Part shown: positions 1-10,285 of the stretch, piece after piece
Layout: each line of letters starts with the position of its first letter
Position numbering within the stretch: position 1 is the first letter of the stretch
Origin: Plantago elongata
Lineage: Eukaryota > Streptophyta > Magnoliopsida > Lamiales > Plantaginaceae
Reading direction: 5' to 3'
Length of the DNA: 53,846 nt
Assembly: GCA_036897095.1 (NCBI GenBank)
Contig: JAYMSP010000402.1
Span: 1-53,846, forward strand
Position numbers and translations under genes: made by a program
Notes under the pieces: generated by a model
The model's input: only the letters and a program-made list of their open reading frames with translations
The model's database searches: none
What the model was told of the DNA's origin: nothing

Positions 1-673
1 TTCACTCCACAAGGATCAAGATCAAATAAGTGCGCATTCTCATTCTGTCAAGAAAAGATCTACTTATAATCTCTGAAGACTGCATGATCCGTTAAAGAAA
101 AACTTCTTTACTTCGGATTGTCGGATAAAAAAGTTATATACATACATACATATATATATATATATTTATTTATTTATTTATTTATTTATTTTTTTGCCTA
201 CCACTCACCATCGGAGTATGGAGTGGACATATGGCCATTGATGTGTAGCAGCGGCGTAGGCACTTTTTTTTTTAGTTAAATAATTAAGTATTATAAATTA
301 TAAACAAGTTTTTGCCTTCGTTACTACTATATTTATTGCCCAGTAATCTATAAATATTTAGGACTTTAAGTTATGTTAACATTTATACTTTCTAATTTTA
401 TTTTATAAATTAAAATTTTTAACCATACAAAAATAACGGGAGAGCTACTATTGATACATTATGTGCCTATTTCTTTTCAATGTTTTTAAGTAAAAATTGT
501 TACAACATATCAGTACATTTTAAGTGTGAATGGGCATATAACCTTTGTAATAATACCTCTTTCTTTTATTGGAATGATCACGTCCCTTGTTTTCTGGTGT
601 GTTGATGATCTCATAAATAATCAAATTAATCTAGATAAATTTTAATTTCGTCCAATTTAAAAGCTCATAATTT
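1..673. other. AT-rich intergenic DNA with a TA/TTTA microsatellite
   Basis: No coding region is supported here. A simple-sequence tract at about 141-192 runs from (CATA) through (TA) into (TTTA) repeats and ends in a T-run. The rest is AT-rich DNA with no recognisable family, up to the left end of the inverted-repeat element that starts near 674. Confidence 0.6.
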
Positions 674-1521
674 GGGGAGAAAAACATATAAAAAAATAAA
701 TAAAAATCACTAACGACCTTATTTTTTTGAAATCTATATATATAGATCACTCTTGACCATGTTTGAATTATTTTTCGGATATCTATGAAAATCACCAACG
801 ACTTTATTTGAACCTTATGAAATTGTAAACGAGTTGTGCGGGTACAATTTTATTAATTTCAACTTTTAAACATTGTTATACGATCTCAAGTGTGTAAAAA
901 TAATCAATTATATAAAGAAATGTTCGTGTTCAATGTCACTACCCAATGTACAATGCCCATTGCCTGATCCAATGTCTCGAATATGTATATACGTAGACTC
1001 TCTACTTACCCGACGAATATATAAAGAAAATGCCCGTGACCAATGCACCTACCCAATTCCTCGTGCCCGGACCCAATATTCCAATCCGATATATACGTAG
1101 ACTCTCTACTTCCCCAACAACTTCATATGACAACAATGCCCCGGACGTAGTGCGCCAGCGCCCGAGACTAATGCATGTGCTCAATGTCCGGACCCCGTGG
1201 CCCGAAATAATGCCCGTACCCCGACGACTACTTGCATCTCGACATGACGCGTCATCACGCTGTCGTGATAATAATAATTATTTTTTTGAATAAGATATAT
1301 ACGAAATTAGAAGAGTGTTTAGAAGCTAAAATTAATAAAATTATATTTTTAGAACTCATTTTAAAATTTATTAAGGTTAAAATATAGTTATTAGTGATTT
1401 TTATAAATTTCAGGAAAATAATTAAAATATAGTCAAGAGTGGTATTTATTTATAGATCTCGTAAAAATAAAATCGTCGGTGATTTTTATTTACCTTTTGT
1501 ATTTTTATTTTTTATGGTCCC
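674..1521. mobile_element. TIR element with GC-richer tandem core, copy 1
   Basis: The left flank (about 674-915) and right flank (about 1285-1521) are imperfect inverted copies of each other for roughly 240 bases. Shared words in opposite orientation include the AAATAAAAATCAC end, the AGATCACTCTTGACCAT-type block and the TTTTATTAATTT block. Between them, about 930-1270 is much richer in G and C and holds degenerate repeats built on CCCGTNNCCAATGC-like words. Within the core, the 16-base word TATACGTAGACTCTCT occurs twice about 105 bases apart. No transposase-like ORF is visible, so this would be non-autonomous. The TIR length suggests a Mutator-like class, but no clean target-site duplication was found. 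The ends are approximate. Confidence 0.6.
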
Positions 1522-1943
1522 TTTATATATGTCATTTTTAGTTTACATTGTAGTTATATGTTAATTTATTAATTTGTTGTTGAATGTATTTATTTGATAA
1601 TGAATTTATTTGTAAAAATATTGAAAAAATTATTATGAATTAATATATATTTATAAATATTTCAAAATAACTACTTTTATTTTCTCAAATAGAGCACTGT
1701 ACTTCTCGTACTTGCATGATTACCGAATCCGGTAAAAGAATTGCAGGCACCTGACTTTTCCTTTTTACCTTTGAGAGTGAAATTGGAATGTAATCACATT
1801 TAAGGAGCTTGGTATACTGGTTGCACATAATTTACAAGGAGAAATATCTTGTGAATAATAAATAATTTATCCAACAAACTTTAATAGTCGTCGGCCCTGG
1901 TATAGTTCCAACTTCTATACCATGCAATAATCTTCAATCTTCA
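1522..1943. other. AT-rich intergenic DNA, nothing recognised
   Basis: No gene, RNA or repeat family was recognised between the inverted-repeat element and the first MITE copy. The short ORFs in this stretch have no recognisable domain. Confidence 0.5.
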
Positions 1944-2091
1944 GGGCTGATTGACATGACATTTGAATGGTGATTTTGATAAAATTATGTTTGAAAAAAA
2001 ATTTAAATGGAGTATTTAAAATGTATTTTAGTCCAAATCATTGTTCATCGAGTCAAATTAGAGCATTCAAATGTCTGGCCAATCAACCCCC
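1944..2091 (+). mobile_element. Tourist-like MITE, copy A
   Basis: About 148 bases, starting GGGCTGATTG and ending CAATCAACCCCC, which are near inverted repeats. The interior (AAATGGAGTATTTAAAATGTATTTTAG, read in parts, then a GTTCATCGAGTCAAAT block) matches the copies at 3493-3652 and 16092-16248. The target duplication is not clear for this copy; the family assignment rests on the other two. No coding capacity. Confidence 0.65.
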
Positions 2092-2499
2092 TATTCTTTT
2101 CTTAATACAATTAAGAGTAAGAGAGTTTGTTTGAAGTATTAACTATACTTCTAACAGAGTTAATGAAGTATTAACTATACTTCTAACAGAGTTAATTATA
2201 GAAGTTTGGGTGTTTACGGGTGGGAATTATAGAATTTGAATACAGTTTGGAAAACAAGTGTTATTGATCATCTCCTAGATTAGATTAAAGAACAGATAAC
2301 TACCAAATGGTATAAATTATTTATATTTTTTTTAAACAAATTTTTTTCATCAAATCACTATAATTTTAATATTAAATGTACAAAGTTACCTATTAAAGTA
2401 CAATAAACAACAAAAATTCTTCTCCTTTTTCTTGCCGCATGTCAACTTCCCATTCATTATTTTTCTTATTTTTAAATTTTAGTTTTATTTTAAAATATT
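2092..2499. other. Intergenic DNA with an exact 32-base tandem duplication
   Basis: A 32-base unit beginning GAAGTATTAACTATACTTCT occurs twice head to tail at 2133-2164 and 2165-2196 without a mismatch. The unit holds a small dyad (GAAGTAT...ATACTTC). The remaining sequence is AT-rich with no recognised gene. Confidence 0.6.
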
Positions 2500-3405
2500 T
2501 ATAACTTGAAAATAAAATATAAAAATAAATAAAAATCTCTAACAATTTTATATTTTCGAGATCTATAAATAGAGATCACTCTCAACTATGTTTGGATTAT
2601 TATTTTTATATGTATAAAAATCACTAACAACTTTATAAGAATATTAATAAATTGTAGAACAATTATAAAATACAATGTTTCAAATTTTAACTCTTAAACA
2701 CTCTTATAAATATCTTGAATATGTAAAAATGATCATTTATATTGAAAAATACTCGGAACCCGAATTAGAAGCTCGTTACTCGTATTCGATGTTCGGTATC
2801 CGTATTTGATGTCCGTTCTCCGTGTCTGATGTACGGTACATGTGTTTGATGTCCAGTATCCGTAAGCAATGCCCGGTAACCATAACCATTGTCCGGTATA
2901 TGTGTCCGATGTCAAGATATTCGAATTCAATGCTTAATAGTCGTGTTTGATGCCCTGTATTCGTATCAGACGCCCGTCACCCATATTTGATGTTCGGTAT
3001 CCGTAACCAATGCCTGGTCACCGTACCCATTGTCCGGTATCCGTAACCCGATGCACGTCACCCGTATCCAATGCACGGTACCCGTGTTTCATGTCCGGTA
3101 TCCATAAGGAATGTCCAGTAACTGTACCCATTACTCAGTATATGTGTCTGATGCCCAGTCCTATTACTCTATATGATTATCATATCATGTTGATAGTTTA
3201 ATTTTTGATCCAATTTAACAAAATTACACTTTTAAAACTGGCCTTACAATTTATTAAGGTCCAAATAAAGTCTGTTATTGATTTTTATAGATCTCGAAAA
3301 AATAATTCAAGCATAGTCAAGAGCGCTCTCTGTTTATATATCTCAAAAAAATATAGTTGTTGGTAATTTTTATTTATTTTTATCATTATTTTATTTTAAG
3401 TTAGG
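2500..3405. mobile_element. TIR element with 20-base minisatellite core, copy 2
   Basis: The left flank (about 2500-2745) and right flank (about 3185-3405) are inverted copies of each other. Both also match the flanks of copy 1 (674-1521), so the two loci are one family. The core at about 2750-3165 is a regular minisatellite. About 20 units of 20 bases (a few of 21) follow the pattern CGGTATCCGTATTTGATGTC, with variants such as CGGTACCCGTGTTTCATGTC. No transposase ORF is present. Class is probably Mutator-like or another TIR DNA transposon; the ends are approximate. Confidence 0.65.
2750..3165. repeat. 20-base minisatellite
   Basis: Around 20 head-to-tail units with the core CGGTAyCCGTryyyrATGyC. 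Alignment by eye gives a constant CGGTA...ATG spacing, with single-base substitutions in most units and an occasional 21-base unit. The array is bounded on each side by the AT-rich inverted repeats of the surrounding element. Short ORFs running through it are a by-product of the periodicity and are not called as genes. Confidence 0.75.
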
Positions 3406-3492
3406 ATATTTGAAATTGGACAAAATAAAATTTAAAGAAAAAGATGAAGAAGAAAATAAATGAACTAGTGAGATGAGAGAAAAATGAACTAA

Positions 3493-3652
3493 GGGGGTGT
3501 TTGGCGTAGGATTTGAATACCCCCATTTGGCTCGATGAACAGTGATTTGGCCTAAAATACATTTAAAATACCTCATTTTAATTCCATTCCAAATACAATT
3601 TTCACCAAAATCCATTCAAATGCCCACTCAAATGTCCATCCAAACAGCCACT
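3493..3652 (-). mobile_element. Tourist-like MITE, copy B
   Basis: About 160 bases starting GGGGGTGTTTGG and ending CCAAACAGCCACT, flanked by TAA on both sides (3490-3492 and 3653-3655). Its interior, read on the minus strand, matches copies A and C (GAATGGAATTAAAATG, then a GTATTTTAGGC block and a GTTCATCGA block). A 3-base TWA-type duplication with GGG...TGTTTGG termini is typical of Tourist elements of the PIF/Harbinger superfamily. No coding capacity. Confidence 0.7.
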
Positions 3653-3806
3653 TAATTATTCTTGCATGATAAGTATATAAATATGTACTATTTGACAAAA
3701 AGTATATGAAATTATTGATGGTTTGTTGGCTAAAATAATTTAAAAAAATGGTTGAATTAGTATTGGTTAGTAAAAAATTCATTAAATAACAAGAATCCTA
3801 GCAGTT

Positions 3807-4335
3807 GATGGAATGAAAAGAAGCACTAGCTTCCGGTTCAAGAGAATTATAACTTATAAGACTAAATCGACCGGTTAAAGTTAGTTAGTGAATCGGGTTT
3901 TTAGTTAGTTAGAATATAACATACTTTTCTCTTTGCATTTCATTCATCAATTCATCATCTTCTTCATTCAATTACTCTCTGTAACTTTTATCAATTTGGT
4001 CATCAATAGAATTATATTTACAGATTCTTTTCTTCAAATCAAAATCATTATCTGAATTTTTACATAGTATCAAAGCGTGTTGGTTATCAACGCCTATTGT
4101 ATTTAGCTGTTCTGATATCCGATCTCTTTCCAAGATTTTTATTGTTTCTTAACGGTTACTTGATCTATTTTCATCCAATAACCGTTTTCTTTCTAGATCT
4201 TAGTCGTGTGGCTACTCCATTGATCCTGATTCCACTGGTGTTGCACCCGTTTCTTCCACTGTTATAATTGTTCCTCGTCATCATAATGATTATCATAATC
4301 TCTTCACTAGTTTTAAAATTGGTAGAAGTATAATT
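3807..4335 (+). mobile_element. Truncated Copia retrotransposon: 5' LTR, primer-binding site, gag start
   Basis: TAGTATCAAAGC at 4065-4076 differs at two positions from TGGTATCAGAGC, the usual Copia primer-binding site complementary to initiator methionine tRNA. It directly follows a sequence ending in CA (4063-4064), as an LTR should. The upstream 3.8-4.06 kb would be the 5' LTR, but its left end (near 3807) is a guess. After a ~130-base leader, the frame near 4209-4325 reads like the start of a Copia gag protein (VATPLILIPLVL..., later HHNDYHNLFTSFKIG), with the initiator codon apparently GTG instead of ATG. The sequence stops matching near 4335 and no pol or 3' LTR follows. It is a decayed fragment. 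Confidence 0.6.
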
Positions 4336-4364
4336 AGATTATGATTCTTTAATGTTAGCACTTA

Positions 4365-4450
4365 CAAATAAATATGTAACCCCCGATCTATTGATTTGAG
4401 GTGAAACGTATTACCAATTAATTTGCACTTCGTTGTCCTTACATACAATA
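4365..4450 (-). repeat. Degenerate SINE-like fragment
   Basis: Read on the minus strand, this ~85-base piece resembles the piece at about 6025-6105. Both contain GAAGTGCA, then TTAATTG(G/A)TAA, a CTCCTCAAATCAATAG-type stretch and a GGGGGTT/GGGGATTTGAG end. The last part resembles a decayed tRNA B box as found in plant SINEs. No A box or target duplication could be placed, so this is tentative. Confidence 0.3.
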
Positions 4451-5029
4451 TTTATATTGGATCACAGATCAATTAATTCTCGAATAAAAGTTAATAATGA
4501 TAAACCTGTAAAGATCAATCCCCAAGTGACACCAGGTTCATTGTAGCACCGAACATAGTAAACATGGCAGATGAGAAGTTATTATACAGCGACGTGAAGT
4601 GGGATCTATATATATGTACTCTGTACATACCCCCATGCCATGCATTTTAAGAGTAGATGCATGGTCGATGGAAATATGAGTCAAAGTACTTCTACTAGTA
4701 CTGTACGTACATATACAACTTAATGATGAGTCGGGATTTTATAGACACGGATGATCCAAAGACTGGGAACAAAAATAAATTTTAACACGAGTCATGAAGA
4801 AGCAACTGCCGACACAATGCCCATATTGCAATTTGCATTCATTTGTTGGTAGTTGGAGATCTAAATATTGTATGGATGTTTAGTAGAGTTGTCAGATTAA
4901 TAGTTTTGAGTTATAAAAATAAAAATTGTTTGAAATAAATTGAAAGTTCATTCTTCGATCTATGAGATTTGGGATAAAATTAGCCCTAATTTAACTACAT
5001 GAATAGCATTCCGGCTTATATGTACCTTT
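4451..5029. other. Intergenic DNA, nothing recognised
   Basis: No gene or repeat family was recognised. A TATATATATGTAC stretch near 4608 is simple sequence. Confidence 0.45.
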
Positions 5030-5970
5030 AAGTCCGCCATTCGGAGCGTCGTCCTCACAACGCACTAATTCGCAGCTTAATGAAGTCTGAGATCTGCACT
5101 GAACTCCGAGACCAGATTGAAGTCGGAAACCAACAATACAGTCTTAACTCCGTACGAGTCAACCACACACCAACTAAGTCAAGCTACCCTTAACGTCGGA
5201 CTTTCTGTTAACTTTCCTCAGGTTCGACATGAGGTCTCTTCTACGTAGCCCGAACCAAAGGGTGCGTCCGACTTTAACAGGTGTACTCATACCTGACTTC
5301 TGGTAAGGTCAGCTCTGACAGTCTTGGAGGACCTCCTCAATACATGTCCGTCCTACGAGTATGAGCCACACGTGCCTCTTATCTTCGGGACCACGTGTCG
5401 CGTAACCACCAGGGCGACCAAAGTCCGACCTGTTATAGCCTAACCTCCAACGAAATCTACTATAAATATGGGCATTTACTCCTCATAAATTCAAGTAACC
5501 ACTACTCACTAATAATCCACTCTCTACATTTTGAGGTCCAAGCTCCAGCTCCCCAGCCTCTTAATCCGTTAAAGTCCGAAGTCTGGCTTGTCTTAGGCAA
5601 ACCGGCCCAAAAGGGTCAAACCCCTTCCTTTGATTTGCAGATTCATGACGGGACTCACCCAGTTCGGACCAAGATCAAGAACAAGTGAAGTTCAAGATCG
5701 GACCTTCTGAATACCGGCCCTATCAAGATCAAGATAGTTCAAGACTCGACTCACCCAGTCTCGGACCAAGATCAAGACTAAGTGAACATTTGGACTTAGC
5801 ATGAAAATTCAAGATTAGGACCGTATTACCACCTTATCTCGGACCCATACACCCTTACAGAACTAAGACGCTTTAACTCACCTTCCATTCTCTTAACTTT
5901 GGCTTAGCCGAATTTGTACCCTATCACCGGCCCTTTTATATTAGAGGATGTATAAAATAAAGATCACATG
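5030..5970 (+). mobile_element. LTR-like retrotransposon fragment
   Basis: This stretch differs sharply in base composition from its AT-rich surroundings. It contains CACGTGTC-type words, a good TATA box (TATAAATA at 5461-5468), then a leader-like region rich in CT and short repeats of the word AAGATCAAGA (5670-5830). The order of a GC-rich promoter region, TATA box and transcribed leader is what a long plant LTR looks like. I could not find a TG...CA boundary pair, a primer-binding site or protein-coding retroviral-type domains. It may be a solo LTR or a fragment. The 97-residue ORF at 5395-5688 has no recognisable domain. Confidence 0.35.
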
Positions 5971-6019
5971 AGAACATTAATCAACAAGTCAGTTATACTT
6001 CTACATTAGATTTTTTTTA

Positions 6020-6105
6020 AACGGCTAATGTGACTCAAATCCCCAACCTATTGATTGAGGAGGAAATGACTTATCAATTAACCTGCACTTCGTTGTCAAT
6101 ATATT
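6020..6105 (-). repeat. Degenerate SINE-like fragment
   Basis: Related to the piece at 4365-4450 (same GAAGTGCA, TTAATTGATAAGTCATTT and CTCCTCAATCAATAGG words on the minus strand), followed by a run of A/T after TTTAAACGG. The AGTCATT...CTCCT...GAG arrangement is like the 3' part of tRNA-derived plant SINEs. Tentative. Confidence 0.3.
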
Positions 6106-7189
6106 TCTAGATTATATAGTGTCCACTCGTCACGTGATCAGGATAGACTGCATTTACGCAAACACAATAAACCACACCATTCATGTTCTATCAAATCTCT
6201 TTCATATCTTTTCCTGGGTATTGGAGTATGGAAGATAAATAAGCATGTCTAATTAAGAAGTATGTAATAATTAATATTGGTAAAGGAGGCATAAAATGGT
6301 GAAGTCAAATGGAGTTCGAGTGGTAAGGTGTAGAATTTGATCCTAACAAATATGTAAGGTAGTTTAGAAGTAATGAGGTATTGGTATATGACAATTGGGT
6401 GTAATTTTAAGTGTAAACATTGTTATTGATGCAGTCTAGATTAAGAGGGCCAATTAATTAAGTATTATCCAACCTATACAATATTAAACATATTTATATG
6501 GCAGTCAAAACCAAGATTAAAAATTGCATACGCCTTCACACCATTTTATTGTATGAAAAGTACTGAACTAAATATAGTTCATCATGACCCGACAATTTGG
6601 TAATAAGAAAAAGAAAAGTTGGAGTCTTGTCTTGGACCGACGGATGTATTTGGGTGGTTTAAAAAATAGTCATAGATCACAGTAGCAATTAACCTACCTG
6701 CCCAATTAAGCCTGAAAGTCATTCATGATTCATTATTACGTTCCCTGAATACTGGACCTAATGCACGAGACTTGGATTGGCTTCCATCATTTCACACTAC
6801 TGTTCTTCACCGTCGATTTTTTCTACAATAATTTGACGTCCAATATATGTATTCATAACTAATCATAATTAAGGAACTATCCGCCTATGCATGAATCAAC
6901 CATTGACGACCTAATTAAGTTTGTCATGCAATTTAAAAACTTATTTATAATTTATCCAGGCCGTTCTGGTTTGAACAAAAAATTTAAATTTTAACTCAAT
7001 CCAAAACCCAAAATTTGGCAAAACATAGACCAAGATTGTAAAACTGGTCGGCCCGGGTCAAGTCCGGGTCGGACTGGGTAAGATTCAAATCTGGACCATT
7101 GATGATCAGGCTCAGCCCTACAACAGACAATAGTAAGGAAATATGTGGGTAAGGGAAGGTGAAAAACTGTGGTGAGAGTATCGGTTTAT
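6106..7189. other. Intergenic DNA, nothing recognised
   Basis: AT-rich single-copy-looking DNA without a supported gene. A short GC-richer patch with GTCCGGGTCGGACTGGG-like words lies at 7049-7080. No ORF here resembles a known family. Confidence 0.45.
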
Positions 7190-7990
7190 TTTATTCAACA
7201 CTTTATATTCATGACGGTTAAATACAAAATATATTTTACTAAACGCATAATGCACTTTTATATATTACGAACAACATCATTATTATTGTATTTAACAAAA
7301 TAGTCATATAATTTTAAATAATTATTATTTTACCTCAAATATCTAAAACATATTTGTTCGAACTAATCATATTATTTGAACAAATAAATGAAATAAACTT
7401 TAAAAAAACACAAAGAATACGAAGAACTATCACCCGATCTCCAACTGAACTCCGGTCAGTACTCCACCCAGACTGGACGGAGCAATGCAGCTCCGCCCAG
7501 CCTGGTCGGAGCTTTGCAGCTCCGTTATGGAGCTGCACAACTCCGCCATGGGCGGAGCAGCCAAGCTCCGATCGGAGCCTTGGCTCAGATCTATCAGGAC
7601 ACGGTCCTGACAGTTCTGGTCGATTTTTTAAAAAAACTTTTTTAACTTTCTTTTAAATTTATTTATTTAAAGTTAGTTAATTCAATTATACTAAATAATT
7701 AAACAAATATTAATTACTATAGATATGAATTATAACAATATAAACATCTCAAATTTATCATTATTTGTAAAGTATGGCTAATGGTGTTATAATATTTATT
7801 TTCGTTACGTTATGGTATCTTAGTATATACACGTTTATATATTTTTAAAGATGTAATAATTTGATAAATTTTATAAAAAATAAAAATAATTATATATTTA
7901 TATAATTAATGACCCTTTTGTAATACATAAAAATGTGTTATGTATTTAGTAAAAATGATTATGCGTTTAATATTCTCTGTATATTTTATT
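7190..7990. mobile_element. Probable TIR element with GC-rich dyad-repeat core
   Basis: The AT-rich flanks are imperfect inverted repeats. The left word TTTTACTAAACGCATAATGC (7232-7251) with TTTTATATATTACGAACAAC matches, on the opposite strand, the right region at about 7895-7965. The core at about 7430-7600 is strikingly GC-rich. It contains four or five consecutive units of the form GGAGC-N6-AGCTCCG, each a small dyad. No transposase ORF is seen. The layout repeats that of the elements at 674-1521 and 2500-3405, but the sequences differ. The ends are approximate. Confidence 0.5.
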
Positions 7991-9176
7991 CCACTTAAGT
8001 TTATTATATGCATGGCTTAAACAAGTTCACCTTGGACTTAATTGGGAGATATATTGTAGTAGTATCAAACTTAATTTGAATAAGGTACGGCATAAACCAT
8101 GTAATAAAATTTAATACCATTCTCTCGGTCTACATAGTATCAAACTTAATTTGAATAAGTATAGGGGTAAAATTAAATTATATATACATGTCGTGGTTCA
8201 ATTTGTATTATAGTTTGATAATATCATATCACCTTCTTACAGTTTATTTGAATAATAACATACACGCCGCCATAATTGATTTATGAGCATGTCACTATCT
8301 ATATAAATAGTTAGAGTCTATTAGTTGGTGAATCAGTTTCACGATCATTTAAGTTGCAAGTCACCATGGGAGCTCAAATGATCCGGGACTATGGATCTGA
8401 TAGTTTATCCGCATTTATGAATCGGATCGTTCTGATTGAATATCTAATACAATTTTCATCATCCGCTAGATCGAACTGGGTGGATCCTTGATTCTTCCTT
8501 TTAATTTGTCTGTATATTTTTACATACAAAAAGTCAAAAACACACATGTAATTGCCCTGACCTAATTCACTTCTACTCATTGTTGTCTAAGCTCTTATTG
8601 TTGCCCTCTTCATATAGCGTTGCATGCTGCTCTTCAGCTCAAACAGATTGGATCGGACTTGCTCGCCCTAGTTTAAATCGTACTAGGTTAGATCGGACGG
8701 ATGGCTCCAAAGTCCAAACCATGGTAGGTGTTGTAAATTCCACGGTTAAACAGGAATACAGGATTACAAAAATCAGAAAGCAACTTCCGATTGATCATTT
8801 TTCTAGCGCGAGAAAGGGACAAGCTACTTAGCTAGCATGAAAGAATGATAGGCACAATGCAAGTTGACAAGTATAATATTACAAAGTCACAGTCTAATTT
8901 AATATGTAGAGATTATCATTGAAGGCTGGTCGTATAGCGACCGTGCCCCTCCATATTATCGCTTAATCTATACTCTATACATTCTTTCAGCAAAGTTGTT
9001 GGTAATGTTCCGGTCCCAACAGCTTTTCCTTCTCCTATTTCATTACATTTTAGAGCAATCAAATTTAATAGTTTGACTATACTTGCTAAATTTGATCAAA
9101 AGAAATAAATAATTATATATATTTTATCATACTCCGAAAACTGATGATGCATAATTTATCACACGGGTATTGCAGT
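7991..9176. other. Intergenic DNA, nothing recognised
   Basis: No supported gene. The word GTATCAAACTTAATTTGAATAAG occurs twice, near 8061 and 8138, with about 77 bases between starts, a small local duplication. The ORFs at 8389-8580 and 8580-8831 have no recognisable domain. Confidence 0.45.
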
Positions 9177-9730
9177 TGTTGGGTATGGATGAGATGGCGA
9201 TAAGGACGACAATAAGACACACAAAAGCAATTAACAAGACTTTATTTACATAGTTCGACAATGGGTGCCTACGTCCACGAGAGGTTACTCAATGATCTAG
9301 TCACATCGTATAACCTTACAATGTGGTTGGACAACCTCTCCTTAACTGGATGGTCTGATTGTCTGTATGTGTTCGTATGGATTTTATGCTTGTGTAATAA
9401 ATGACCTTCTACTATTTAAACGTAGTAGTATGAGCTACACTATTCTAATCGTTGCGGTAGGCGTCGAGAATGCGCTTGGCTGGTTAGTGACCTCCTCGCT
9501 ATTCCTTCTCCACCTCTGCATGAATGATCCTGGTGGGTCGATGCCTCCCCTCAATCGTGAGATCGATATGCTAGCTTTTGCTTCCATTGTTCCTTGCGGA
9601 ACCTGTCGATGCATTCTTTTGATGGTGCCCTCGATCTTGACTTGCCACACTCTTCTTTACTCGACACTCTCTATTGGCCCATGGAATCCTTCGAGTACCT
9701 TGATTGCCCCTTGATCGATCCTTGGTATTG
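9177..9730 (-). mobile_element. Probable solo LTR or LTR fragment, antisense
   Basis: On the minus strand this reads like an LTR. There is a GC-balanced upstream part, a TTTAAATAG TATA-like box (about 9411-9419), then a region containing TCTCGTGGACGTAGGCACC and CGAACTATGTAAATAAAG. This wording is common near the 3' end of plant retrotransposon LTRs. It finishes in ...CCCAACA, giving the expected CA end at 9177-9178. The other boundary and the target duplication were not found. Two overlapping ORFs (9367-9714 plus, 9435-9650 minus) have no recognisable domain and are treated as chance. Confidence 0.35.
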
Positions 9731-10093
9731 AACTCTGGTGCTTTTTCTCACGATCGTTCCACTGATGTTCGAACCATGACGCTTTTAGGCTTCAAACTAT
9801 CCTCGAACCATATTTGATATATCAAAATAAAAAATAACATGAAAATCAAACTAATATTGTAATTATAAGGGCCGAATCCAGCTCTCTTCGATCCAGGTTC
9901 AATGGTAAATCTTGAAAAGTTACAATTATGCATACAAATGATCGAGTCTGAATTGTTCCGAGCATGAATTCGGGTGAGACCCTAACCCATAATAACTTCC
10001 ATGTGAACCCACAATCGTAACAATATTTACATTGCTTATTGATTAGTCCAACTAATGGTGTAAGAAATCAAGTTAAGCCTTAGTTTAGACCCA

Positions 10094-10285
10094 ATTTATC
10101 ACTAGTTTTTCAGTTCAACAAATTTTTTTTTAAAAAAATTTTGTTACGTAAATATGCAACTTTTCAAATAAGCTAACTGGTTTAAAAAGTAAATCAAGTT
10201 AATTTATTAAAAAAAACTATATGATTAATTATTTATAATTTTTTCAACTGTCAATTAATTTTTCAGTTAGTTTTACTAAACCTAA
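10094..10285. repeat. Diverged fragment of the MITE family at 46540
   Basis: The words TTTTTCAGTTCAAC, TTTTGTTACGTAAATATGCA and AAATAAGCTAACTGGTTT match the left half of the element at 46540-46857. The match is spread over about 190 bases with many differences and no clear right end. An old copy or fragment of a TIR element. Confidence 0.45.

Noticed and set aside
2750-3165. Regular short repeats that could suggest a CRISPR-like array
   Set aside because: The units are contiguous with no unique spacers, the host is a plant and the array sits inside a TIR element. It is a minisatellite.
7335-7656. Overlapping ORFs on both strands (100 and 67 residues) in the GC-rich core
   Set aside because: Openness comes from the repeated GGAGC/GCTCC units. 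No domain, no family start and no codon preference.
9367-9714. 115-residue ORF, plus strand
   Set aside because: It lies within an LTR-like sequence read best on the other strand and shows no recognisable domain.
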